Shown here piece after piece: positions 1-5,139 of a DNA stretch of 5,139 nucleotides (its first letter is position 1; every line of letters starts with the position of its first letter). The DNA comes from an uncultured Oscillospiraceae bacterium (GTDB lineage: Bacteria; Bacillota; Clostridia; Oscillospirales; Oscillospiraceae), in NCBI GenBank assembly GCA_934659415.1, contig CAKUHW010000106.1, forward strand, positions 1-5,139, written 5' to 3'. The position numbers and the translations under genes were made by a program. Below the pieces are notes generated by a model. The model ran no database searches and was not told where the DNA came from. It worked only from the letters and a program-made list of their open reading frames with translations.

Positions 1-432
1 GACGTTCAGATACCAGTCCTCGCCCTCCTCGGTGGAGACGCCCTCGGGGTAGCGGAACGCTGTGACCCAGCGGAGTCTGGTGTGATCGTTGTAGTGCTGC
101 TCGCCGCCCAGAAAATCCTCCGTGGGCTCGGCCGGCATATTCACCACAATGGCATCGCAGGCGCCCGGCTGCTCCGTCATGGCCAGCAGCCCCTTCTCGC
201 CGCGGCGCATGCCGCGGTCCAGCACCCAGTTTTCGTGGACGCGGTAGCCGTAAACGCCGTACTTTTCCGCGCCGGGCGGGCAGGGAACGGGCCGATAGAG
301 CAGATAGCGCACGGTCCAGGGGGACTGGGTCAGGACCTCGGGAACGTGGTAGCGGTTGAACCAGCGCTCAAGGGCGGGGCGGTCGTTTTCGTCGTTGATC
401 TTGTGGATGATCAGCAGCTTGGACATTTCCAT
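1..432 (-). CDS. EthD-like / dimeric alpha-beta barrel protein, N-terminal part (3' end outside window)
   Basis: An open frame of 144 codons runs from an ATG at 432-430 to the window edge without a stop, so the C-terminus is missing. The start is supported by AAGGAG at 441-446, 8 nt upstream. A second in-frame ATG (426-424) would sit 14 nt from that site and is less likely. The N-terminus (MEMSKLLIIHKIND) is a hydrophobic beta strand. It is followed by a helix-like ALERWFNRYHVPEV with a Trp and a His around residues 24-29, then SPWTVRYLLYRP. This strand, amphipathic helix with YH, strand pattern resembles EthD-type and other dimeric ferredoxin-like barrel proteins. No signal peptide or membrane segment is visible. 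Substrate and reaction cannot be read from the sequence. The family assignment rests on pattern resemblance only; the existence of the gene is much more certain than its name. Confidence 0.6.
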   Translation of the reverse strand, partial: MEMSKLLIIHKINDENDRPALERWFNRYHVPEVLTQSPWTVRYLLYRPVPCPPGAEKYGVYGYRVHENWVLDRGMRRGEKGLLAMTEQPGACDAIVVNMPAEPTEDFLGGEQHYNDHTRLRWVTAFRYPEGVSTEEGEDWYLNV

Positions 433-528
433 GGCGGACTCTCCTTTTTCTGTGTTTTGATCGGCAGAGGCGGGCTTTGCGTGCGCGGCTGCGGTACAAG
501 AGAACGGAGATGCTCTCTGCTGATGCCT

Positions 529-557
529 ATGATAGCGGAAAAGGCGGAAGAATGCAA
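529..557 (-). promoter_or_regulatory. Candidate sigma-A promoter for the EthD-like gene
   Basis: On the minus strand, TTGCAT (552-557) is followed after exactly 17 bp by TATCAT (529-534), which matches the -10 consensus at 5 of 6 positions. The -35 matches at only 3 of 6. A start near 522 would give a leader of about 90 nt before the ATG at 432. It faces away from the promoter of the uracil-DNA glycosylase gene. Confidence 0.4.
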
Positions 558-594
558 CGGGGAAAGTGTGCCGGCACCGAAACCGCTGTGAGGG

Positions 595-624
595 CTGGTG
601 CTTTTTGCGCCTGTGTGGTATACT
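595..624 (+). promoter_or_regulatory. Candidate extended -10 promoter for udg
   Basis: TGGTATACT at 616-624 is an extended -10 element (TGn plus TATACT, 5 of 6 to consensus). The region 17-18 bp upstream (CTGGTG, 595-600) is a poor -35, which is common when an extended -10 is present. A start near 631 leaves a leader of about 64 nt. The rest of the 433-694 gap shows no gene; it also holds the 10-bp palindrome GTGCCGGCAC at 568-577. Confidence 0.45.
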
Positions 625-694
625 GAAAACATGACTGTGCCTGCTGCCGGGGGCTGTGCCTGCCGGACGGGACGGCGTGAAGGGAGAGAGGACC

Positions 695-1264
695 ATGACA
701 CAGCTGCAGGCGCTGGAACAGCGCTGCCGGGAGTGCGCCCGCTGTCCGCTGTCCGCAGGTCGGACCCATGTGGTGTTCGGCGCGGGAAAGGCGGATGCCG
801 AGGTGGTATTTGTGGGCGAGGGCCCGGGGGAAAACGAGGACCTGCAGGGCGAGCCCTTTGTGGGCCGGGGAGGGCAGCTGCTGGACGATATGCTGTCTCT
901 GATCGGGCTGTCCAGAGAAAAGAATTTTTACATCTGCAATATCGTGAAATGCCGCCCGCCCAATAACCGGGATCCGCTCAACACCGAGCAGGACGCCTGC
1001 TTCCCCTGGCTGGAGGAGCAGCTGGAGCTGATTCAACCGAAAATTCTGATCTGTCTGGGCCGCGTGGCGGCGCAGCGGCTCATAAAGCCGGATTTTCGGA
1101 TCACCCAGGAGCACGGGAGGTGGTTCCGGCGGGGCGAGAGCGATGTGATCGCGATCTACCACCCGGCCGCGCTCCTGCGCGATCCGTCCAAGAAGCCGGA
1201 CACCTTTGCAGACCTGCGGACGATACGCGCCCGGATCCGTCAGGAGTGCAGCCGCACCTACTGA
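695..1264 (+). CDS. udg: Family 4 (type-4) uracil-DNA glycosylase with 4Fe-4S cluster
   Basis: This 189-aa protein removes uracil from DNA, the first step of base excision repair. Four cysteines at 14, 17, 86 and 102 (C-x2-C, x68, C-x15-C) have the spacing of the 4Fe-4S ligands of family 4 enzymes. The catalytic/uracil-pocket motif GEGPGENED is at 41-49, PFVGRGGQLLD at 54-64 contains the stacking Phe55, Asn82 lies in CNIVKCRPP, and the leucine-loop motif HPAALLR starts at His156. Length is normal for the family. The ATG at 695 is chosen because GGAG (683-686) lies 8 nt upstream; a GTG at 656 would extend it by 13 residues but lacks a ribosome binding site. Its 3' end overlaps the convergent SSB-like gene by 7 nt, so no terminator fits between them. 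Motif order and all key residues are intact, so the assignment is firm. Confidence 0.95.
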   Translation: MTQLQALEQRCRECARCPLSAGRTHVVFGAGKADAEVVFVGEGPGENEDLQGEPFVGRGGQLLDDMLSLIGLSREKNFYICNIVKCRPPNNRDPLNTEQDACFPWLEEQLELIQPKILICLGRVAAQRLIKPDFRITQEHGRWFRRGESDVIAIYHPAALLRDPSKKPDTFADLRTIRARIRQECSRTY

Positions 1265-1896
1265 CGTGCCGGGATAGGAGCGCCCTCCTCAGGCAGGTCG
1301 TCCAGCAGATTCATGATGGAGACCTCGTAGGCTGTGCGCTGCTCCTCGCCGTGTTCGGTGAGCTTTCGGTAGGCTCTGCTCTGCAGCCTGCCTGCCAGGC
1401 GCAGGGGGGCACCTACCTCCAGCTCTCCGCACAGTGCGGCCAGGGAGCCCCAGGCGATGCAGGGCAGGTAATCCGCCCGGCCGTAGGGACGGTTTACAGC
1501 CAGAAGCAGGTCGCAGATCTCGCGGCCCAGCGGGGTGCGCCGCCGTGTGGGCGGCTTGCACAGAACGCCGGACAGAGTCAGCCGGTTTATCCCCTCTCCG
1601 GCTTCGGCCGGGAAGGCAGAGCGCACCAGCACTGTGATCACCAGCCGGGCGCCGCTGCCGGTGCGGTTATTGAAGGAGCGTACCTCTCCCTCGACATCCA
1701 GCCAGCCTCCGCTGATCCAGAGGCCGCGCTCACCCCAGGGGAACACAAGATTCAGCCTGTCCTCGGCCCCGGACAGGCGGGGTACACGGAAGGGAACGGT
1801 GGCATACTCCGTTCCATGGTTGCGGTGAGTCAGGACCGGCTCTCCGGCCACCTCTCCGCGCAGAATAATTCTGTTTTCACCCTTTTGCTCAGCCAT
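1258..1896 (-). CDS. Single-stranded DNA-binding protein-like, two tandem OB folds
   Basis: This 212-aa protein appears built from two SSB-type OB folds. The first spans about residues 7-92 (ILRGEVAGEPVLTH ... VEGEVRSF). The second spans about 103-197 (NRLTLSGVLCKPPTRR, TPLGREICDLLLAVNRPYG, YLPCIAWG, LRLAGRLQSRAY). The second copy is closer to typical SSB proteins, with the TPLG-containing strand, the CIAWG strand and the GRLQSR strand. Canonical bacterial SSB has one OB fold per chain and an acidic tip ending in a phenylalanine. Here DDLPEE occurs at 199-204, but the chain ends APIPARQ, so the usual tip is missing. Similar two-domain SSB-like proteins are, to my knowledge, annotated in Clostridia. 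It probably binds ssDNA, but its role beside the main SSB is not known. The ATG at 1896 follows GGAG (1908-1911) by 11 nt. The stop TAG is at 1260-1258, inside the end of udg. Confidence 0.85.
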   Translation of the reverse strand: MAEQKGENRIILRGEVAGEPVLTHRNHGTEYATVPFRVPRLSGAEDRLNLVFPWGERGLWISGGWLDVEGEVRSFNNRTGSGARLVITVLVRSAFPAEAGEGINRLTLSGVLCKPPTRRRTPLGREICDLLLAVNRPYGRADYLPCIAWGSLAALCGELEVGAPLRLAGRLQSRAYRKLTEHGEEQRTAYEVSIMNLLDDLPEEGAPIPARQ

Positions 1897-1957
1897 CGAA
1901 TATCACGCTCCGCAGTAAGATGACCTACTCTATGCGCGCCCGCGGGCAACTATGCCG

Positions 1958-1985
1958 TTGACAAGACGCGGCTGCGCGGTATAAT
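1958..1985 (+). promoter_or_regulatory. Perfect-consensus sigma-A promoter for the 2054 gene
   Basis: TTGACA (1958-1963) and TATAAT (1980-1985) both match the consensus exactly, with a 16-bp spacer. Transcription should start near 1992, giving a leader of about 60 nt. The promoter drives the unknown 137-aa gene and, by read-through, the acyltransferase. A GC-rich 10-bp palindrome (GCCCGCGGGC, 1938-1947) lies about 10 bp upstream of the -35 and could be an operator or chance in GC-rich DNA. Confidence 0.85.
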
Positions 1986-1993
1986 ATACGGTA

Positions 1994-2013
1994 CGCCCCG
2001 CCTTTCCGGGGCG
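1994..2013 (+). promoter_or_regulatory. 5'-leader hairpin at the start of the 2054 transcript
   Basis: CGCCCCG (1994-2000) pairs perfectly with CGGGGCG (2007-2013) around the 6-nt loop CCTTTC. It lies at the predicted first nucleotides of the mRNA, 25 nt before the ribosome binding site (2039-2045). There is no U tract after it, so it is not an intrinsic terminator. Hairpins at a 5' end commonly stabilise mRNA; that role here is inferred. Confidence 0.5.
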
Positions 2014-2053
2014 CAGACGGCTCATACCATCGATCGACAAGGAGGGAAAGAGC

Positions 2054-2467
2054 ATGGAGATCGAATTGACACGCAAGCAATTCCGGCGGCTGCTGGATAT
2101 GGTATACATCGGGAACTGGATTCTCAATTCCACCCGGGGCGAGGAGCGCTTCAAGGATTATGACGAAGTCGAGAGCCTGCTGTTTGCCAGAGCGGCGGCG
2201 GAGGGAATGCCCACGCTGAGCGATGTGTACGAGGGTGAAGTCATTCCGTCCAGAGCCTTTGCGGAGGGCGGGATCCACGAGGCGATCATGGAATATGAGA
2301 ACAACGTGTTCTTTGAGATCCTGGCGGAGGATCTGGCCCGCCGGGACATGGACGACGTCCCCATTGATGACAGCAACTGCGATGAGCTCAACCGCCGGAT
2401 CGATGCCTATATCGACGAGTTTGAGGCCCACGGCACGGACAACATCACCGTGGATTGCGAGCTCTGA
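2054..2467 (+). CDS. Acidic 137-aa protein of unknown function
   Basis: I do not recognise this protein. The gene is well supported: AAGGAGG at 2039-2045 lies 8 nt before the ATG, and a perfect promoter lies upstream. The product is strongly acidic (34 Asp/Glu against 13 Lys/Arg), has no signal peptide or membrane segment, and is probably a soluble cytoplasmic, mainly helical protein. The N-terminus (ELTRKQFRRLLDMVYIGNWI, residues 4-23) is an amphipathic helix with a hydrophobic, aromatic face. A second helical part covers about 73-97 (IHEAIMEYENNVFFEILAED, then LARRD). The C-terminal part is Asp-rich, with a further likely helix at 110-124. The two cysteines (109, 135) form no metal motif. 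It precedes the membrane acyltransferase and is probably co-transcribed with it, but nothing in the sequence shows a shared function. It may belong to a conserved uncharacterised Clostridia family. Confidence 0.8.
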   Translation: MEIELTRKQFRRLLDMVYIGNWILNSTRGEERFKDYDEVESLLFARAAAEGMPTLSDVYEGEVIPSRAFAEGGIHEAIMEYENNVFFEILAEDLARRDMDDVPIDDSNCDELNRRIDAYIDEFEAHGTDNITVDCEL

Positions 2468-2487
2468 TGGAATGTGATCACCAGAGA

Positions 2488-2505
2488 GGGGAGGCGTCCG
2501 CTGTG
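2488..2505 (+). promoter_or_regulatory. Ribosome binding site deciding a GTG start for the acyltransferase
   Basis: GGGGAGG (2488-2494) sits 8 nt before GTG (2503-2505), a near-ideal arrangement. The competing in-frame ATG at 2467, which overlaps the previous stop codon as TGATG, has no clear Shine-Dalgarno sequence upstream. Confidence 0.65.
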
Positions 2506-3609
2506 ACCCTGCGTGACACCCGCCCGGCCGGGGCAGGGCGGGAGAGAGATACTGCCATTGACCTGATCAAGGCCGCGGCGATCTTCTGCGTGGTGGTGAT
2601 CCACTGCTGCGGACGGGGCTACAGCTTTCCGGTGCTGTCCGTGCAGTGGACCTCCGCGGTATTCTGGGGCAGCGCCGCCCGCGCGGCGGTGCCGCTGTTT
2701 TTCATGTGCAGCGGTGCGCTGCTGCTGGACCCGGACCGGCCGCTCACGCTGAAAAAGCTGTACGGGAAGAACATTCTGCGCATTCTGGCCGCGCTGTTCT
2801 TCTGGGCCGCAGCCTATAAGCTCTATCACCTGCTGGCGGAGACCGGCTGGGACGCGTTTCGCTTTCAGGCGCCGGCCGAATGGCTGTGGCCCGGTCTGCT
2901 GCAGGCGGGGAAGGAGCTGGTGCTGTTCCGGCACGAATTCCACCTGTACTATCTTCATATTATTTTGCTGGTGTATGCCTTCCTTCCGGTCACCCGCATC
3001 CTTGCCGGGCGGGCCTCCCGGCGGGAGCTGGGCTACCTGCTGCTTTTGTGGTTTGCCCTGGGGATCCTCTACCCTACGCTGATCCACTACTGGCCCTTCA
3101 GCCTCTATTACAAGAGCGGCATTCCAAAGCAGTGGCTCATGAATATGACCTATGCCTCCCTGGGCTACGGTATGCTGGGATACTGCCAGCGGCGCTGGCC
3201 GCTGGGAAGGGGGAAGAGCGCCGCCCTTCTGGCGGCGGGGTTTGCGGTCGTCTTCGGGGGGACGGTCCTGTCCTCCGCCCGCTCCGGCAGCCTCTATGAG
3301 GGCCTTCTGGAGGGAATGAGCGTAGGTGTGGCTCTGATGGCCGCGGGTATATTCGGCCTTTGTACCGCGCTGGGAAGTGCGCTGAAGGGACGGACGGCGC
3401 GCTTTGCGGCGCGCCTGTCTGAGGCGTCCTTCTGCATCTACCTCAGCCATCTGTTTGTCCGCTATGTGTTTGACCGGCTGGGCATCACGGTGCTGCTGCT
3501 CCCCTGTGCGGTGTCCATCCCGCTGCTGTCGCTGGCGGTTCTGGGCCTGTCCTACTGCATCTGGCTGGTGCTGCGGCGTATCCCCGGGGTACGGCGCTGG
3601 CTGATCTGA
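2503..3609 (+). CDS. Integral membrane acyltransferase (acyltransferase-3 / OafA-WecH-like family)
   Basis: From the GTG at 2503 the product is 368 aa; an in-frame ATG at 2467 would add 12 residues. After a short basic N-terminus, residues 16-36 (DTAIDLIKAAAIFCVVVIHC) match the family opening: Asp/Arg-rich start, first membrane helix, then the conserved His (H34). Further family features are Arg60 and Pro64 before the second helix, the FFMCSGALLL segment (67-75, Ser70-Gly71), and a KKLYGKNILRILAALFFWAAAY stretch that starts the next helix. About ten hydrophobic segments follow, including LSEASFCIYLSHLFVRYVF near the C-terminus, where this family typically has a Ser/His-containing helix. Such enzymes move acetyl or other acyl groups onto exported sugars or other envelope molecules; the acceptor cannot be told from the sequence. 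No glycosyltransferase or polysaccharide gene is nearby. It probably forms a two-gene operon with the unknown 137-aa gene and ends at a strong terminator. Confidence 0.88.
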   Translation: MTLRDTRPAGAGRERDTAIDLIKAAAIFCVVVIHCCGRGYSFPVLSVQWTSAVFWGSAARAAVPLFFMCSGALLLDPDRPLTLKKLYGKNILRILAALFFWAAAYKLYHLLAETGWDAFRFQAPAEWLWPGLLQAGKELVLFRHEFHLYYLHIILLVYAFLPVTRILAGRASRRELGYLLLLWFALGILYPTLIHYWPFSLYYKSGIPKQWLMNMTYASLGYGMLGYCQRRWPLGRGKSAALLAAGFAVVFGGTVLSSARSGSLYEGLLEGMSVGVALMAAGIFGLCTALGSALKGRTARFAARLSEASFCIYLSHLFVRYVFDRLGITVLLLPCAVSIPLLSLAVLGLSYCIWLVLRRIPGVRRWLI

Positions 3610-3617
3610 AAAGCAAA

Positions 3618-3656
3618 AACCGGAGAACTGCGAAAGCAGTTCTCCGGTTCTTTTTT
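3618..3656. terminator. Bidirectional intrinsic terminator between the acyltransferase and rpsU
   Basis: A perfect 14-bp stem (3618-3631 with 3636-3649) closes on a GAAA tetraloop. On the plus strand it is followed by C and six T (3651-3656), 8 nt after the acyltransferase stop. On the minus strand the stem is followed by TTTGCTTTT (3617-3609), 15 nt after the rpsU stop. It should therefore end both converging transcripts. Confidence 0.95.
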
Positions 3657-3664
3657 ACGTGGGA

Positions 3665-3847
3665 TCAATAGAACTTCTTGCGGTTCTTGCGGGCAGCCTC
3701 GCTCTTCTTGCGGCGCTTGACGCTGGGGCTATCGTAGAACTCACGCTTACGGACCTCGGCCAGGACGCCGGATTTGGCGCAGCTGCGCTTAAAACGCTTC
3801 AGCGCGTTCTCCAGAGACTCGCCCTCGCGGACATGCACTTCGGACAT
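3665..3847 (-). CDS. rpsU: 30S ribosomal protein S21
   Basis: The 60-aa product has the typical S21 sequence: [20 protein letters not shown] at the start, [22 protein letters not shown] in the middle, and a very basic tail [19 protein letters not shown]21 is a small-subunit protein that acts near the anti-Shine-Dalgarno region of 16S rRNA in translation initiation. The length is normal. The ATG at 3847 has GAGGG (3856-3860) 8 nt upstream within a longer purine-rich run (GGAGGGAGGG). The gene has its own perfect promoter and a terminator just downstream, so it is probably a single-gene unit, although some read-through from the genes upstream on the same strand is possible because no terminator is seen after the VOC gene. 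Confidence 0.98.
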   Translation of the reverse strand: MSEVHVREGESLENALKRFKRSCAKSGVLAEVRKREFYDSPSVKRRKKSEAARKNRKKFY

Positions 3848-3868
3848 CTGTATTTCCCTCCCTCCGAG

Positions 3869-3891
3869 GTATCCGGTTCATTCCAGGATAC
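3869..3891 (-). promoter_or_regulatory. Hairpin in the rpsU leader beside the ribosome binding site
   Basis: GTATCC and GGATAC (3886-3891 and 3869-3874) can form a 6-bp stem with an 11-nt loop in the rpsU mRNA, ending 4-5 nt before the GGAGGG run. It could influence ribosome access. The stem is modest, and the loop shows no known motif, so a regulatory role is speculative. Confidence 0.3.
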
Positions 3892-3928
3892 TTAGGGGCC
3901 ATTCCAATTCTATGGCTTTAACAGTGGT

Positions 3929-3957
3929 ATTATATGAAATATTTCCGAGGTTGTCAA
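3929..3957 (-). promoter_or_regulatory. Perfect-consensus sigma-A promoter of rpsU
   Basis: On the minus strand TTGACA (3952-3957) and TATAAT (3929-3934) are separated by exactly 17 bp, an ideal strong promoter. A start near 3922 gives a leader of about 75 nt. The surrounding 3895-3985 stretch is noticeably AT-rich against the GC-rich genes, as expected for a strong promoter. Confidence 0.93.
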
Positions 3958-3992
3958 CTGCTATTTCAAACCTGACAAAAATTTTTCGCAGC

Positions 3993-4382
3993 CTACCGTT
4001 CCTGAAAGAATTCGATCTCCTCACCGGCCTCGCCCCGGCAGAAGGCCACCCGGATGGGATAGTCTCCGCCCAGGACCACATCAGAGGGCTCTTTGAGCAC
4101 CGGGCGTCCCGCCTGACGGGCTAACTCCAGCGCAGCGTCGGCGCTGTCCGTGCGGAAGGCGATGTGGCAGAAGCGGCCGGGGCCGGGGGCGTCCCCGCCG
4201 TTGGCCATCAGCTCCAGCAGACAGCCGCCCAGATCGATCATGGCGCCGCTGCGGTCCGCCGCTCCCCATCGGCGTACCAGCGGGAGACCCAGCGTGCCGG
4301 TGTAAAAGGCCAGCGTCTCCTGCCAACAGTCGTAACCGGGGGCTTTCAGACAGATATGGTGCGCTCCGTTCAGCGGCTTCAT
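3993..4382 (-). CDS. VOC superfamily (glyoxalase / bleomycin resistance-like) protein
   Basis: The 129-aa product has the length of a single VOC protein with two beta-alpha-beta-beta-beta repeats. Repeat 1 starts with NGAHHICLKAPG, then LAFYTGTLGLPLVRRWG and a strand CLLELMAN. Repeat 2 starts with RFCHIAFRTDS, followed by a helix DAALELARQAG and a last strand EEIEFFQER. Four candidate metal ligands line up with those of glyoxalase I: His9, Glu57, His73 and Glu124, so it is probably a metal-dependent enzyme. The reaction is open: lactoylglutathione lyase-like, a related isomerase, or a thiol transferase. The ATG at 4382 has GAGG (4391-4394) 8 nt upstream, overlapping the leuS stop codon; only 10 nt separate the genes, so it is surely co-transcribed with leuS. 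No terminator with a U tract is visible between its stop (3993) and the rpsU promoter. Confidence 0.9.
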   Translation of the reverse strand: MKPLNGAHHICLKAPGYDCWQETLAFYTGTLGLPLVRRWGAADRSGAMIDLGGCLLELMANGGDAPGPGRFCHIAFRTDSADAALELARQAGRPVLKEPSDVVLGGDYPIRVAFCRGEAGEEIEFFQER

Positions 4383-4392
4383 TTCTGCCGCC

Positions 4393-5139
4393 TCACTGGG
4401 GCTTTACGATGAGGTTCACCAGCCGGCCGGGGACGACGATGGACTTTACCAGGGTCATGCCGGCGGTGAACTTCTGCACCTTGGGGTCGGCCAGAGCGGC
4501 GGAGACAATGGCGTCGTTGTCCGCATCGGCGGGGACCAGAATATTGGCCCGCACCTTGCCGCCCACCTGGACCACCAGGTTGATCTCGCTGGCCACGGTC
4601 TTGCTCTCGTCATAGTCCGGCCATTTCTGCTGGCAGGCAAAACCGCTGCCGCCCAGCATCTCCCACAGCTCCTCGGCAATGTGAGGGGCAAAGGGGGAGA
4701 GCATCAGGACCAGGGCTTTCATATCGCCGCGGGTGCAGCCGTTCTGGCCCATTTCATTGACCAGCGTCATCATGGCGGCAATGGCGGTGTTGAATTTCAT
4801 GCCCTCGATATCGTCTGCGACCTTTTTGATACACTTGTGGAGGGAGGCCGCGTTGGCGGCGGACTGCGTCTCATCGGAGGAACAGCTCTCCGCCAGGTTC
4901 CACACCTTGTCCAGAAAACGCTTGCAGCCCTTGACGGCGTTGTCGCTCCACACGGCCGCCTGCTCAAAGTCGCCGATGAACATGATGTAGAGCCGCAGAG
5001 TGTCCGCACCGTACTGCGCCACAATGTCGTTGGGGTTGACCACATTGCCGCGGGACTTGGACATTTTTTCGCCGCCCTCGCCCAGGATCATGCCGTGGGA
5101 GGTGCGCTTCTGATAGGGCTCCCTGGTGGGGACCACGCC
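4393..5139 (-). CDS. leuS: Leucyl-tRNA synthetase, C-terminal part (5' end outside window)
   Basis: The 248 residues present match the C-terminal third of a bacterial LeuRS (about 800-870 aa in full), the enzyme that charges tRNA-Leu. The catalytic KMSKS signature is at residues 25-29 of the visible part (5053-5067), followed by RGNVVNPNDIVAQYGADTLR, the usual continuation of the class I active site. LSPFAPHIAEELW (147-159) is the typical end of the anticodon-binding helical domain. The remainder, EINLVVQVGGKVRANILVP to VVPGRLVNLIVKPQ, is the small C-terminal domain that contacts tRNA. The frame is intact to the window edge and ends in TGA at 4395-4393. The start and any promoter or T-box leader lie beyond the window. 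Confidence 0.97.
   Translation of the reverse strand, partial: GVVPTREPYQKRTSHGMILGEGGEKMSKSRGNVVNPNDIVAQYGADTLRLYIMFIGDFEQAAVWSDNAVKGCKRFLDKVWNLAESCSSDETQSAANAASLHKCIKKVADDIEGMKFNTAIAAMMTLVNEMGQNGCTRGDMKALVLMLSPFAPHIAEELWEMLGGSGFACQQKWPDYDESKTVASEINLVVQVGGKVRANILVPADADNDAIVSAALADPKVQKFTAGMTLVKSIVVPGRLVNLIVKPQ

Noticed and set aside
82..591. 169-codon plus-strand open frame
   Set aside because: It lies opposite the better supported minus-strand gene, has low-complexity GC-driven composition and no ribosome binding site.
575..606. GCACC ... GGTGC pairing followed by TTTTT upstream of udg, looking like a terminator
   Set aside because: The stem is only 5 bp with a loop of about 22 nt, no plus-strand gene lies upstream to terminate, and it overlaps the likely udg promoter.
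1897..2000. Promoter for the SSB-like gene on the minus strand
   Set aside because: TTGTCA at 1959-1964 could be a -35, but no acceptable -10 lies 16-18 bp downstream; TAGAGT (1927-1932) lacks a matching -35. The real promoter cannot be placed from sequence.
2407..3450. 347-codon minus-strand open frame opposite the acyltransferase
   Set aside because: Its Gln/Arg/Pro-rich composition is typical of an antisense shadow in GC-rich DNA, and the plus-strand frame has clear membrane and family motifs.
3970..3990. AAAAATTTTT near the end of the VOC gene as an intrinsic terminator
   Set aside because: There is no GC stem before the T run; the A/T runs are self-complementary with no loop, so it is not a convincing terminator.
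1..5139. Search for tRNA, rRNA, CRISPR repeats, IS ends, toxin-antitoxin pairs or phage genes
   Set aside because: No repeat arrays, cloverleaf sequences, transposase motifs or defence-type domains were seen in either strand.

Overview
The window is GC-rich, gene-dense bacterial DNA with strong AGGAGG-type ribosome binding sites and sigma-A-type promoters. The gene set (a two-OB-fold SSB-like protein, a short S21, a family 4 uracil-DNA glycosylase, a bacterial LeuRS) fits a high-GC member of the Clostridia, most likely Oscillospiraceae or a relative. This placement is inferred from general resemblance, not from a search. No phage, IS, CRISPR, toxin-antitoxin or secretion signature was seen.

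Layout. Positions 1-432 (-) hold the N-terminal part of a small protein that resembles dimeric alpha/beta-barrel (EthD-like) proteins; it runs off the left edge. A divergent promoter region (433-694) separates it from a family 4 uracil-DNA glycosylase (695-1264, +). That gene meets, tail to tail with a 7-nt overlap, a tandem OB-fold SSB-like gene (1258-1896, -). A second divergent region (1897-2053) carries a perfect TTGACA/TATAAT promoter. It drives an acidic 137-aa protein of unknown function (2054-2467, +) and then an integral membrane acyltransferase of the acyltransferase-3 type (2503-3609, +). A strong bidirectional hairpin terminator (3618-3656) lies between the acyltransferase and rpsU (3665-3847, -). 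rpsU has its own perfect-consensus promoter (3929-3957). Upstream of it on the minus strand are a VOC/glyoxalase-like gene (3993-4382, -) and the 3' end of leuS (4393-5139, -), which form a tight pair.

Functionally, the window is mostly housekeeping: translation (leuS, rpsU) and DNA repair or ssDNA binding (udg, ssb-like), with a few accessory enzymes. The least explained part is the unknown acidic protein, its strong promoter and 5' hairpin, and its link to the membrane acyltransferase. I found no convincing new system; the findings are modest and are scored that way.
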